Source: Candidatus Peregrinibacteria bacterium RIFCSPLOWO2_01_FULL_48_20
Lineage (GTDB): Bacteria > Patescibacteriota > Gracilibacteria > UBA1369 > 2-02-FULL-48-14
Direction: 5' to 3'
Length of the DNA stretch: 10,305 nt
Assembly (NCBI GenBank): GCA_001787475.1
Contig: MFXB01000039.1
Location: 1-10,305, forward strand
Every line of letters begins with the position of its first letter. Position 1 is the first letter of the stretch. The notes below the pieces were generated by a model, which saw only the letters and a program-made list of their open reading frames with translations, was not told the DNA's origin and searched no databases. Position numbers and translations under genes: made by a program. This document shows, piece by piece, positions 1-6,940 of the stretch.

Positions 1-2
1 TC

Positions 3-344
3 GGGGGACAGCAAAAAACAATTTTGGGTGACACGCTGGGCGACAAAGTGTGCAAAGCTATTCTGAGTTTGAACGACACGGGAGACTTCTCTCGTCCCGC
101 CGACGAACTTTTGACCCAATGTCAGGACGCTGCCGAGCAAATTGAGGTGGAAATAGACTCCGTTTACGAAGAATTCATTTACAATGCGCAGGCCAAACCG
201 GCCAGTGATCTTTACGCGCAAGTTTCCGCCGAATTTTACTCGATGTTGATTCAGTTTAAGAATTTTCAAACTGGTTTGAAAGACACCTATGAAAATGAAA
301 ATGCTCCTTTGCCCGAACTCATTGTTAAACCTTATTGCACATGA
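3..344 (+). CDS. Hypothetical protein, 3' end of gene (5' partial)
   Basis: The frame is open from the left edge of the window, so the gene starts outside it. A TTG at 24 could in principle initiate, but nothing favours it. About 113 residues are visible before the TGA at 342-344. The product is acidic and mostly helical in appearance, with no membrane segment in the visible part. It has three cysteines, the last being the second-to-last residue (the protein ends in Tyr-Cys-Thr). The stop overlaps the next gene's ATG as ATGA, so the two are probably translationally coupled and functionally linked. I do not recognise the family. The cysteines and the exported partner suggest, by inference only, that it is also extracytoplasmic; its signal peptide would lie outside the window. 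It is real coding sequence with good confidence, but its function is unknown. Confidence 0.75.
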   Translation, partial: GGQQKTILGDTLGDKVCKAILSLNDTGDFSRPADELLTQCQDAAEQIEVEIDSVYEEFIYNAQAKPASDLYAQVSAEFYSMLIQFKNFQTGLKDTYENENAPLPELIVKPYCT

Positions 345-1399
345 AAAAATTGAAATTTTTCGGCTACGGTTTGTTGTTTTCCATTGGGCTTTTTGTCCCT
401 TGGGCCGTGCAGGCGGTGGAAACCTTGGACGTGAACACTTGCGGCGGAGAATACTACGCGTTTATCGCCACGGTTCGCAATGAGGAGACTCGCAATCAAG
501 GAATAAAAGACGCTTTCACGCTTCCCTTGTGCCAACTGAACGACATTATGAAACTGGACGAAGAGTTGGACGAGCTCAAGGCGGCTTTTCGCAGCGCGGC
601 TTACAATTGCGACAGCTTAACCGAATACAAATCACAGTTCCGCGAGATTTTGATGGAGCAGTATTTCATCCGCAACGCGCAACCCTCCAAGTCCGGAGTG
701 ATCAATAAAAAAGACGCGAAGGAATACGATGAATTGAAGCCGGAACTTTTGAAACGCCTCAAAGAAAAAATGAAAGCGGTTTTTGTGACGGAAGAATCTT
801 GGATCTCCGAAGACACCTTTGAAGAATACTTTACAAATTGGAGCGCGCAGTATGATGACCGTATTGCGAACTACAACAATTGTGAAGAAGGCCCCTGGGC
901 CGAACTCACGGAAACGTGGACGGATTTTGTGGATACTCTTTCCAGTCTGAGCATTGATATTGATCAGCCCAAAACCAAATCGTTTAAAGAAATTGTAAGC
1001 CCCGAGACCGATGTGGACGTGGACGAAGACATGAGTTCCTTCGGGAAAAGCGTCTTGGAAGCTTATGAGTATGTGAAAAATGCCGGTAATAAAGAAAAGG
1101 CCGAAATTGAAGCGCCCGCCACCATCGCGGAGACTATTGCCAACTCCGACGTGCCTCCCTCGGTTTGGAGTTTCTTGGAAGATTTGGGCATGGGCGAACG
1201 GCTGTACGAAATCGAGCAAAGCGGCGCCGATCGCATGGCGAAATACAAAATGATGTACGGTTTCGGCGGCGCGGTGGCCGCCACGGACATGCAAGGAGTC
1301 TTGCATCAGCTCAACCTCGTTTTGGAAGAAAGCAACGCCAAAGACCTTCCGAACATTTTAACGAGTGTCGGGAAGATTTATGATAAACAGTGCAACTGA
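341..1399 (+). CDS. Exported hypothetical protein with signal peptide, 352 aa
   Basis: I chose the ATG at 341 because it starts a textbook signal peptide: MKKLK, a hydrophobic stretch at residues 6-22, and a probable signal peptidase I site after Val-Gln-Ala (residue 25). It also overlaps the upstream stop as ATGA. A TTG at 335 would add only two residues and is not needed. The mature part is acidic and rich in Glu, Asp and Lys, with long helical stretches around residues 65-150 and an acidic linker (DVDVDED) around residue 230. Its five cysteines are at about 34, 64, 90, 181 and 351, so disulfides are plausible, and an odd cysteine could bond to a partner. Like its upstream neighbour it ends Cys-X-stop. 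There is no second membrane segment or lipobox, so it is probably a secreted or cell-surface protein. The family is not recognised. No Shine-Dalgarno sequence is visible; translation probably depends on coupling. Confidence 0.85.
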   Translation: MKKLKFFGYGLLFSIGLFVPWAVQAVETLDVNTCGGEYYAFIATVRNEETRNQGIKDAFTLPLCQLNDIMKLDEELDELKAAFRSAAYNCDSLTEYKSQFREILMEQYFIRNAQPSKSGVINKKDAKEYDELKPELLKRLKEKMKAVFVTEESWISEDTFEEYFTNWSAQYDDRIANYNNCEEGPWAELTETWTDFVDTLSSLSIDIDQPKTKSFKEIVSPETDVDVDEDMSSFGKSVLEAYEYVKNAGNKEKAEIEAPATIAETIANSDVPPSVWSFLEDLGMGERLYEIEQSGADRMAKYKMMYGFGGAVAATDMQGVLHQLNLVLEESNAKDLPNILTSVGKIYDKQCN

Positions 1400-1402
1400 G
1401 CC

Positions 1403-1570
1403 CTATCGGGAAAGCAAAGAGAAAAACGTGTGCTTCTTTTTGAGCATGGGCTTTATTTTCACTTCTTGCTCAACGCTGCTGCGGGCGGTATTCAAGTCGA
1501 CCATGCAATAAGGACAAAGGTCCTTTTTGAGGGAAATGAGTTTGCCGCAAGAGAAGCAATTGAAGAGCAT
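1403..1570 (-). CDS. Small zinc-ribbon protein, 55 aa
   Basis: A minus-strand frame runs from ATG at 1570 to TAG at 1405-1403. Its N-terminus carries a C-x2-C-x10-C-x2-C arrangement (Cys5, Cys8, Cys19, Cys22, with CFSCG and CPYC knuckles), the pattern of a structural zinc ribbon. The C-terminal half is basic (KIKPMLKKKH), as expected for nucleic-acid or ribosome contact, but the partner is unknown. It begins 9 nt after the stop of the helix-turn-helix gene and in the same frame, so it is either a separate coupled gene or the second half of a protein split by one TAA. No Shine-Dalgarno sequence precedes the ATG. The plus-strand frame over the same bases gives a Phe/Glu-rich, motif-free translation typical of an antisense shadow. 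The stop lies 3 nt from the end of the convergent exported-protein gene. Confidence 0.65.
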   Translation of the reverse strand: MLFNCFSCGKLISLKKDLCPYCMVDLNTARSSVEQEVKIKPMLKKKHTFFSLLSR

Positions 1571-1579
1571 GGGCGTGGA

Positions 1580-1750
1580 TTAATTGAGTTGGCTTTTGAG
1601 GAAATCTTCGAGGTCTTCTTCTTTAATTCGGTAGACTCGGCCGAATTTCACACTTTTGAGTTTTTTGCTGCGGATGAATTTCAATATGGTCAAGTGGTGG
1701 AGCTGCAGGGCTTCAGCGACTTCTCCCGGAGTCAGCAGCCTCATTACCAT
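1580..1750 (-). CDS. Helix-turn-helix DNA-binding protein, excisionase/MerR-like, 56 aa
   Basis: The minus-strand frame runs from ATG at 1750 to TAA at 1582-1580. The translation has the layout of the small excisionase-type winged helix-turn-helix family: LLTPGEVAEALQL at residues 5-17 (first helix and turn), LTILKFIRSKKL at 20-31 (recognition helix) and VKFGRVYRIKEEDLEDFL at 34-51 (wing plus last helix). Full length is typical of stand-alone members. Such proteins bind DNA in regulation, phage excision or plasmid control. No integrase or phage gene is nearby, so a local regulator is the simpler reading. An internal ATG at 1744 would remove two residues and is an equally possible start. AT-rich sequence upstream holds a possible promoter and TTTAATC repeats. 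The gene follows the transporter on the same strand after 95 bp and precedes the zinc-ribbon gene by 9 nt. Confidence 0.75.
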   Translation of the reverse strand: MVMRLLTPGEVAEALQLHHLTILKFIRSKKLKSVKFGRVYRIKEEDLEDFLKSQLN

Positions 1751-1845
1751 TTAATCTTATTTAATTTGGTAATACTTTATATCGTTATATGAAGCTTTGC
1801 AATAGTTTTGTGAGTTTTTAATAAAAAGACTTAGTTTTGTTTAAT
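1751..1845. other. AT-rich intergenic region between transporter and HTH genes
   Basis: This 95-bp stretch has no supportable ORF. It holds the possible HTH promoter and an imperfect AT-only inverted repeat near 1812-1832 (AGTTTTTAATAAAAAGACT on the plus strand). The stem has no GC core, so I do not call it a terminator. Whether the uvrA-transporter transcript continues into the HTH gene cannot be decided from the sequence. Confidence 0.5.
1776..1802 (-). promoter_or_regulatory. Possible promoter of the HTH/zinc-ribbon pair
   Basis: Reading the minus strand, TTGCAA (1802-1797) and TATAAA (1781-1776) are separated by 15 bp, which is short for a sigma-70-type promoter. A start point near 1769 would leave a leader of about 20 nt before the ATG at 1750. 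The region is strongly AT-rich, so the match could be chance. Confidence 0.3.
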
Positions 1846-3087
1846 CTAGTTTAATCGGAGCATACGTTTGGCGGTCCAGTAATCCCAAAAGTAGGAGAGA
1901 GCTGAAAGGCCGATGCAAATTTGGATGGCCAGCGTTTCCTCGAGGAAGAAGACGAGAATCCCCACCGCAATAATGGAAGCGAAGCGGCCGGCCGTAATGA
2001 TGCAATCGCGGTAGAGCATTCCGGCGTAAAAATCTTTGTTTTCATCGCGCAGAAGTTCCATGGAATGGAGGTCGAGAACGTGTTGGGAAACACGGTGAAC
2101 AGGTTTAGCCATCACCAAAAGAAGCGTGTAGAGCACATAAGCGTAGGGCGTTTGTTGCCAAAAACTCAAAATGCCCAAATCCACAAGAAGGAGGAGGGTG
2201 GCAAAGCCCAAAATTTTCATGCGATTGCCTTCGTGCCGTTCGTGCGAGAGAAAAATAATCACCAAGACCGATAAAATTCCGGCCAAGGTTTGGAAAAGTC
2301 CCACGTTGATGACCGTTTTCAAAGAAAAAAGAATGATGGTGGGCATCATGACCACGCGGATTCCCCACGGCAGCGAGGTGGAAAAAATGTAGTTTCGAAC
2401 GGGACCGAGATCTTTGGAAGTGAAGAGACGTTTGAGCTCGAGATAAGTGATTTTCGGAGGCGTGAAATCGGGCAGACGGAAAACAAAAGGGAGCGCAAAA
2501 AGATAAACGAAGGGCAATGCCAAAAATAAAATTTGAAAGGTTTCGATGTGAAGAATTTTTTCGGAAAGAAAAAAACTGAGCGTGGCCAAAAGCGGTGCTA
2601 AAATACCCAGCACTTGCCCACCGGCACTGACCATGGAGGAATAAAAATCACGATTGCCGGAATCGGTGGTCACCATTTCGTAGGCGTGCACGCCCACCCA
2701 AAACATGCCGAGCCCGATGCCGTTTAAACCCGCAAAAAGAAGGAGCAAGAACAGAGCTGGAACCCCCGCTTCGCGGAATGGGTGGAACAATATGAGCGTG
2801 AGAAAGGAAACAACGTAAACGACAAAGGAACGGAAATAATTATTTTTGAGCGAAATTTGGCGGCGAGACATGAAAAATCCCCAGACCACGAAACCAAGAA
2901 AAATAGCGAGAAAAAAAGTGAGATTGTAAATCACAAGACCCATGAGCGAGTTCGTTTCCATGAACACAAACAAATTCAAAAAAAGATTCACGATGATTTG
3001 AGAAAACTCGTAAATCCAAAATAAATAGACCATGGCGCGCGCGGTCAAAGGCAGAGTTTTAAAACGATGAAGCGTCTTTGAAATCAT
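1846..3087 (-). CDS. MFS-type membrane transporter, 413 aa
   Basis: The protein is a polytopic membrane protein with about twelve hydrophobic segments in two halves (roughly residues 18-200 and 235-405). They are joined by a charged cytoplasmic loop around residues 205-235 (LPDFTPPKITYLELKRLF). The length, the 6+6 layout and a degenerate basic loop after the second segment (FFMSRRQ, residues 71-77) fit the major facilitator superfamily. The substrate cannot be inferred. Charged or polar residues within the second half (HRVSQH near 331-336, and RDENKD near 347) could serve transport but match no subfamily I recognise. I chose the ATG at 3087 because it overlaps the uvrA stop as ATGA and begins just before the first membrane segment. 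The longer frame, starting at 3222, would add an Arg-rich sequence that is only a shadow of uvrA. It is probably translated by coupling to uvrA. Confidence 0.8.
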   Translation of the reverse strand: MISKTLHRFKTLPLTARAMVYLFWIYEFSQIIVNLFLNLFVFMETNSLMGLVIYNLTFFLAIFLGFVVWGFFMSRRQISLKNNYFRSFVVYVVSFLTLILFHPFREAGVPALFLLLLFAGLNGIGLGMFWVGVHAYEMVTTDSGNRDFYSSMVSAGGQVLGILAPLLATLSFFLSEKILHIETFQILFLALPFVYLFALPFVFRLPDFTPPKITYLELKRLFTSKDLGPVRNYIFSTSLPWGIRVVMMPTIILFSLKTVINVGLFQTLAGILSVLVIIFLSHERHEGNRMKILGFATLLLLVDLGILSFWQQTPYAYVLYTLLLVMAKPVHRVSQHVLDLHSMELLRDENKDFYAGMLYRDCIITAGRFASIIAVGILVFFLEETLAIQICIGLSALSYFWDYWTAKRMLRLN

Positions 3088-5972
3088 AAGCCCATTTTCT
3101 TGAGCCACTTCCCCGTGTAGGAGTTTTTCGCTTTTGCCACTTCTTCGGGAGTGCCCGTGGCCACGATCAAACCTCCGGCGTTTCCTCCGTCGGGACCCAT
3201 GTCGATGACGTGATCGGCGCATTTAATGAGGTCGAGATTGTGTTCGATGACAATTACGGTGTTGCCGGTTTCCACAAGTTGTTGCAAAACTTCCACAAGT
3301 TTTTTGACGTCGTCGAAATGAAGACCGGTGGTGGGCTCATCCAAAATATAAAGAGTTTTTCCGGTGGAACGTTTGGAAAGTTCGGTGGAAAGTTTGATGC
3401 GCTGAGCCTCTCCTCCGGACAACGTGGTGGCCGATTGGCCGAGATGAATGTAGCCGAGTCCCACTTTCACGAGCGTTTCAAGTTTGGTTTTGATGCTCGG
3501 GATGGCGTCGAAAAATTCGAGACATTCGCTCACGGTCATGTCGAGCACGTCGGAGATATTTTTTCCGCGGTAGGTGATTTCGAGCGCTTCGCGGTTGTAG
3601 CGTTTTCCTTTACACACTTCACAGGGGACGTAAACGTCGGGGAGAAAATGCATTTCGATTTTTTTGAGACCGTCTCCCTCACAGACTTCACAACGGCCAC
3701 CCTTCACGTTGAAAGAAAAACGTCCAGCTTTGTAGCCGCGAAGGCGGGCTTCCGGCGTTTGAGCGAAGAGATCGCGGATGTCGGTGAAGACACCGGTGTA
3801 GGTTGCGGGATTGCTGCGCGGCGTTCGCCCGATGGGCGATTGGTCGATGTTGATGATTTTATCAATGTGCTCGATTCCTTGAATGTCGCGGTGCGCTCCG
3901 GCGATCGCTTTGTTGCGGTTGATGACGGCGGCCACTTTTTTCACCAAAATTTCATTAATGAGGGTGGATTTTCCACTGCCCGAAACCCCGGTGATGCAGG
4001 TAAAAGTTCCAAGAGGAAATTTTGCGTCAATATCGCGCAAGTTGTGTTCGGCAGCTCCCAAAACAGTGAGGTGCTGCCCGTTGCCTTTGCGGCGTTTTTT
4101 GGGAATGGGAATTGATTTCTTCCCGGAAAGGTACTGCCCCGTTATGGAATGTTTGTTCGCCATCACTTCTTTGGGCGTTCCCGCGGCCACCACTTCCCCC
4201 CCATGCTTGCCGGCGCCGGGACCGATGTCCAAAATGTAATCGGCGGATAGCATTGTATCGATGTCGTGTTCCACCACAATCACTGTATTGCCAATGTCGC
4301 GTAGTGCGCGCAAAGTTTGAATGAGTTTCTCGTTGTCGTTTTGATGCAGCCCGATGGATGGCTCGTCCAGCACGTACAGAACTCCCACCAGTTGCGAACC
4401 GATTTGTGTTGCCAAACGAATGCGTTGCGCTTCTCCGCCGGAAAGGGTGTTCGCCGCGCGATCCAAAGTGAGGTAGGAAACTCCCACATGATTTAAGAAA
4501 CTCAATCGTGATCCCACTTCGCGGAGAATCGGTTCGGCAATCATTTTTTGCATGTGAGACAACTTTATTTCCTCGAAAAAAGTGCGTGCGTCGGAAATGG
4601 AAAAGGCCGTCACGTCCGAAATCGATTTGTCGTTGATTGTCACGGCCAGCATTTCGGGCTTGAGGCGTTTCCCTTCACATTCCGGGCAGAGCAAAACACG
4701 CATGAATTGTTCGATTTTGGTTCGCACGTAATCGGAATCGGTCTCCAAAAAGCGGCGTTCCAAATTGGGAATCACTCCTTCGAATTTGGTTTGGAATTCT
4801 CCTTTTGAGAAGCCGTCGCCTGAGCTCATTTTGATGGTGTATTTTTCTTCGCCCGTTCCATAAAGGACTTTCTTAAGTTGAGCTTCGCTCAGTTTTTCGA
4901 TGGGATCGTCGGTGGAAAAACCATGACGGTGCGCCACTTCTTCCAAAATGGCCGTGTACCAAGTGAGATGTGAGCTGGTGGCGGACCATGGCAAGATGGC
5001 TCCTTCGGAAAGACTGAGCTTCCGGTTCGGAATAATCAGCTCGGGGTCGAGTTCCAACTTGGTGCCGAGTCCGTGACAAGCTTCACACGCCCCGTGCGGA
5101 CTGTTGAACGAGAAATTGCGCGGCTCGATTTCGGTAATGCTCACTTCGGGATGATCGTCACAGGCAAAGTTTTCCGAAAATTTCTGCATTTCGCCGGTTT
5201 CATTGTCCAAAACCATCATGATGCCTTCGCCGTGTTGAAGGCACATTTCCACGGAGTCGGAAAGACGCGTCAAATCGGGATTGGGCACTTCCACTTTTTC
5301 GCCGGTGCTGAGGGTTTTGTATTCTTTTTTGAACCGCTTCACTGCGACTCGATCGACGACAATTTCAATGTCGTGATTTTTGTTTTTATCGAGTTTGGGC
5401 AGCTCCAAAATGGAATGCACTTCGCCGTCCACGCGCACACGCACAAAACCGTCTTTCTTAATTTTTTCAAAAACGAAGGCGTGCTCGCCTTTGTGGCCGT
5501 GCACGACCGGAGCCAAGAGTGAAATTCGTCTTCCTTCTTCCATCGCCAAAATGTGATCCACAATTTGACTGGAAGTTTGGCGCACAATGGGTTTCATACA
5601 TTTTGGACAGTGCGGAAGTCCCGCGCGCGCGAAGAGCAAACGCAAGTAATCGTAAATTTCCGTCACGGTTCCCACCGTGGAACGAGGGTTGCGAGGCGCT
5701 GTTTTTTGATCGATGGAAATGGCCGGAGAAAGTCCCTCAATGGATTCTACGTCGGGTTTTTCCATGACGCCCAAAAATTGGCGCGCGTAGGTCGACAAGG
5801 ACTCCACATAACGGCGTTGGCCTTCCGCATAAATGGTGTCAAAAGCCAAGGTTGATTTTCCACTGCCCGAAAGGCCGGTGATTACCGTGAGCTTCTCGCG
5901 TGGAATTTCCACATCGATGTTCTTTAAATTGTGCATTCGCGCACCTTTGACTCTGATCACTGAAGCAGACAT
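3084..5972 (-). CDS. uvrA: Excinuclease ABC subunit A (UvrA), 962 aa
   Basis: UvrA is the damage-sensing ATPase of nucleotide excision repair; its dimer finds lesions with UvrB and hands them on for UvrC incision. Both ABC modules are complete. The first has Walker A GLSGSGKST (33-41) and signature LSGGEAQR (510). The second has Walker A GVSGSGKST (662-670), signature LSGGEAQR (851) and the following LDEPTTGLH. The large zinc module after the second Walker A is canonical: Cys761, Cys764, Cys784, Cys787. In the earlier zinc module the second ligand is histidine: Cys271-x2-His274, then Cys296-x2-Cys299. The length is close to the usual 940-970. I chose the ATG at 5972, which gives the standard beginning (VIRVKGARMHNLKNIDVEIP). 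The upstream TTG at 6008 would run back into prsW. The gene follows prsW by 16 bp and shares ATGA with the transporter. No Shine-Dalgarno sequence is visible, nor a clear LexA-type operator. Confidence 0.97.
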   Translation of the reverse strand: MSASVIRVKGARMHNLKNIDVEIPREKLTVITGLSGSGKSTLAFDTIYAEGQRRYVESLSTYARQFLGVMEKPDVESIEGLSPAISIDQKTAPRNPRSTVGTVTEIYDYLRLLFARAGLPHCPKCMKPIVRQTSSQIVDHILAMEEGRRISLLAPVVHGHKGEHAFVFEKIKKDGFVRVRVDGEVHSILELPKLDKNKNHDIEIVVDRVAVKRFKKEYKTLSTGEKVEVPNPDLTRLSDSVEMCLQHGEGIMMVLDNETGEMQKFSENFACDDHPEVSITEIEPRNFSFNSPHGACEACHGLGTKLELDPELIIPNRKLSLSEGAILPWSATSSHLTWYTAILEEVAHRHGFSTDDPIEKLSEAQLKKVLYGTGEEKYTIKMSSGDGFSKGEFQTKFEGVIPNLERRFLETDSDYVRTKIEQFMRVLLCPECEGKRLKPEMLAVTINDKSISDVTAFSISDARTFFEEIKLSHMQKMIAEPILREVGSRLSFLNHVGVSYLTLDRAANTLSGGEAQRIRLATQIGSQLVGVLYVLDEPSIGLHQNDNEKLIQTLRALRDIGNTVIVVEHDIDTMLSADYILDIGPGAGKHGGEVVAAGTPKEVMANKHSITGQYLSGKKSIPIPKKRRKGNGQHLTVLGAAEHNLRDIDAKFPLGTFTCITGVSGSGKSTLINEILVKKVAAVINRNKAIAGAHRDIQGIEHIDKIINIDQSPIGRTPRSNPATYTGVFTDIRDLFAQTPEARLRGYKAGRFSFNVKGGRCEVCEGDGLKKIEMHFLPDVYVPCEVCKGKRYNREALEITYRGKNISDVLDMTVSECLEFFDAIPSIKTKLETLVKVGLGYIHLGQSATTLSGGEAQRIKLSTELSKRSTGKTLYILDEPTTGLHFDDVKKLVEVLQQLVETGNTVIVIEHNLDLIKCADHVIDMGPDGGNAGGLIVATGTPEEVAKAKNSYTGKWLKKMGL

Positions 5973-5988
5973 GCCGAACAGTTTAGCA

Positions 5989-6876
5989 CTACTTTTCAGA
6001 TCGTGCAAGGCGCTTCATCTGCAAAAGCGGCAAATGGACATGTGCCGGAGACTTCTCTCCCACCAGGTAGCCGTAGGCCTTCAAGTTTTCTTTGCGCTTG
6101 AACAAGTAATCGAGAAAGGAATAGCCAAAAACGAGGAAAGGAATCATAAAGAAAGTGAGATTCATTTCCAGCATGATATTGAAAGCTCCGTGAAGCACAA
6201 CCGCGATGGCCAAGCCTTCGGTGACTTTTTCGTTGGCGAATATGCGGTCGCGTTTGAAGTGAAAAATCGTGTGAATGGCGTTCGTGAAAAATCCGCGTTT
6301 TTTGCGCACTTCTTCGGACCAAATAGGATCCGCGAAGTAGGCGATTCCGTAGTAATATCCGTAAATTCCGGAGAATAAAACGTGGGCGAATGTTGAGAAA
6401 ATCGAACGGAAAATGAAGGAAACGAGCAGAATGTCGAAGCCTTGATAAGTCCAAATAAAGTAAAAATAAAGAATGTTTTCCACAAAAGAAAATCCCAGCG
6501 CGGAAATAATGGAAAATTCAATGGCATCGTCAATGTTTCGAAAAAAACCTTGGTCGGCTTTCTTGACCACGAGATGTTTCATGTATTCCTCAATCACGCC
6601 CACAAAAGTGAAAGCGAGCAGAGAACCGAGCGGAAGGTAGAGGTAAGGCGTGAAGCCAAAAACATCCGCTTGATAGGAATTGGTGTAATTGAAAATGTTG
6701 ATTTCGGGGAAGTATTGCCATGTCCACTTGTAAAAAAGAATGGGCACCACGGCGAGCATTCCAAGTAGAAAAGTTTGCTTGGCTTTAGGCCTGTAAACAG
6801 GGTCTTTTTTATAAAAGATATAGCCCCAAATCAGCGCGGGAACGCAGGCCAACAGGATGGTTACGAGGAGCTTCAT
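5989..6876 (-). CDS. prsW: PrsW-family intramembrane protease, 295 aa
   Basis: This is a polytopic membrane protein with about eight hydrophobic segments. The conserved motifs of the PrsW glutamic protease family lie in or beside them: Glu-Glu-x-x-Lys (GVIEEYMKH, Glu96/Glu97/Lys100), FVENILY (Glu133, Asn134), FRSIFSTFAHVLFSG (Arg157, His165) and LHGAFN (His229, Asn233). In Bacillus subtilis the founder cuts the anti-sigma factor RsiW in the membrane to release a stress sigma factor; other members have different or unknown targets. No anti-sigma or sigma gene is in the window, so the substrate is unknown and the gene symbol denotes only the family. A hydrophilic loop at about 184-218 is likely cytoplasmic, and the C-terminus is basic. 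The ATG at 6876 opens directly into the first membrane segment, and a good promoter lies just upstream. The gene leads a probable operon with uvrA and the transporter. Confidence 0.88.
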   Translation of the reverse strand: MKLLVTILLACVPALIWGYIFYKKDPVYRPKAKQTFLLGMLAVVPILFYKWTWQYFPEINIFNYTNSYQADVFGFTPYLYLPLGSLLAFTFVGVIEEYMKHLVVKKADQGFFRNIDDAIEFSIISALGFSFVENILYFYFIWTYQGFDILLVSFIFRSIFSTFAHVLFSGIYGYYYGIAYFADPIWSEEVRKKRGFFTNAIHTIFHFKRDRIFANEKVTEGLAIAVVLHGAFNIMLEMNLTFFMIPFLVFGYSFLDYLFKRKENLKAYGYLVGEKSPAHVHLPLLQMKRLARSEK

Positions 6877-6899
6877 TGCGAGGATGATTTAATCTTATA

Positions 6900-6928
6900 A
6901 TTATAACACAAAATCAGCCCAGCAACAA
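6900..6928 (-). promoter_or_regulatory. Promoter of the prsW-uvrA-transporter operon (extended -10)
   Basis: On the minus strand a perfect TATAAT (6905-6900) is preceded by TG plus one base (TGTTATAAT), a consensus extended -10 element. A weak -35 (TTGTTG, 6928-6923) sits 17 bp upstream. Transcription would start near 6893, leaving about 17 nt before the ATG at 6876 with no Shine-Dalgarno sequence. This is the best promoter match in the window. It implies that the operon can be transcribed independently of recF. Confidence 0.6.
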
Positions 6929-6933
6929 GGCTG
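6906..6933 (-). terminator. Weak hairpin after recF, possible terminator
   Basis: On the minus strand CAGCC (6933-6929) can pair with GGCTG (6919-6915) around a 9-nt loop, followed by ATTTTGTGTT. The 5-bp stem and broken T tract are weak for an intrinsic terminator, and the element overlaps the prsW -35. It begins 8 nt after the recF stop, the position expected of a terminator. Confidence 0.25.
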
Positions 6934-6940
6934 CAATCTG

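Larger units (their letters stand above)
1749..1856. repeat. TTTAATC repeats around the HTH gene promoter
   Basis: On the plus strand TTTAATC occurs at 1750-1756, 1840-1846 and 1850-1856. The last two are exactly 10 bp apart, about one helical turn, and overlap the last codons and stop of the transporter gene. The first overlaps the HTH start codon. A longer match, ATTTAATCTTAT at 1749-1760, recurs upstream of prsW at 6887-6898. They may be operator sites for the HTH protein, but AT-rich sequence produces such words by chance, and one more copy lies inside recF (7220-7226). Confidence 0.3.

Noticed and set aside
1580..1750. Excisionase-like protein as evidence of a prophage or integrative element
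   Set aside because: There is no integrase, attachment repeat, tRNA or phage gene nearby, and many small proteins of this fold are ordinary regulators.
1430..1792. Plus-strand 120-codon frame opposite the HTH and zinc-ribbon genes
   Set aside because: The translation is Phe/Glu-rich and motif-free, while the opposite strand gives a clear helix-turn-helix and a four-cysteine zinc ribbon. It is an antisense shadow.
1812..1832. AT-rich inverted repeat as a terminator after the transporter gene
   Set aside because: The stem is almost all A and T with a bulge and no GC core, so it is unlikely to act as an intrinsic terminator.
3088..3222. N-terminal extension of the transporter with an Arg/His-rich leader
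   Set aside because: It lies wholly inside the uvrA 3' end in another frame. The ATG at 3087 overlapping the uvrA stop is the natural start.
3210..4115. Long plus-strand open frame of about 300 codons
   Set aside because: It is antisense to conserved uvrA coding sequence and shows no recognisable motif.
3967..5872. A 19-bp identical sequence at 3967-3985 and 5854-5872
   Set aside because: Both copies encode the Walker A motifs of the two homologous ABC modules of UvrA, so domain duplication and conservation explain them; it is not a mobile or regulatory repeat.
5973..6008. Upstream TTG start for uvrA at 6008
   Set aside because: It would overlap the prsW end and add residues with no match to the conserved UvrA N-terminus. 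The ATG at 5972 fits the family.
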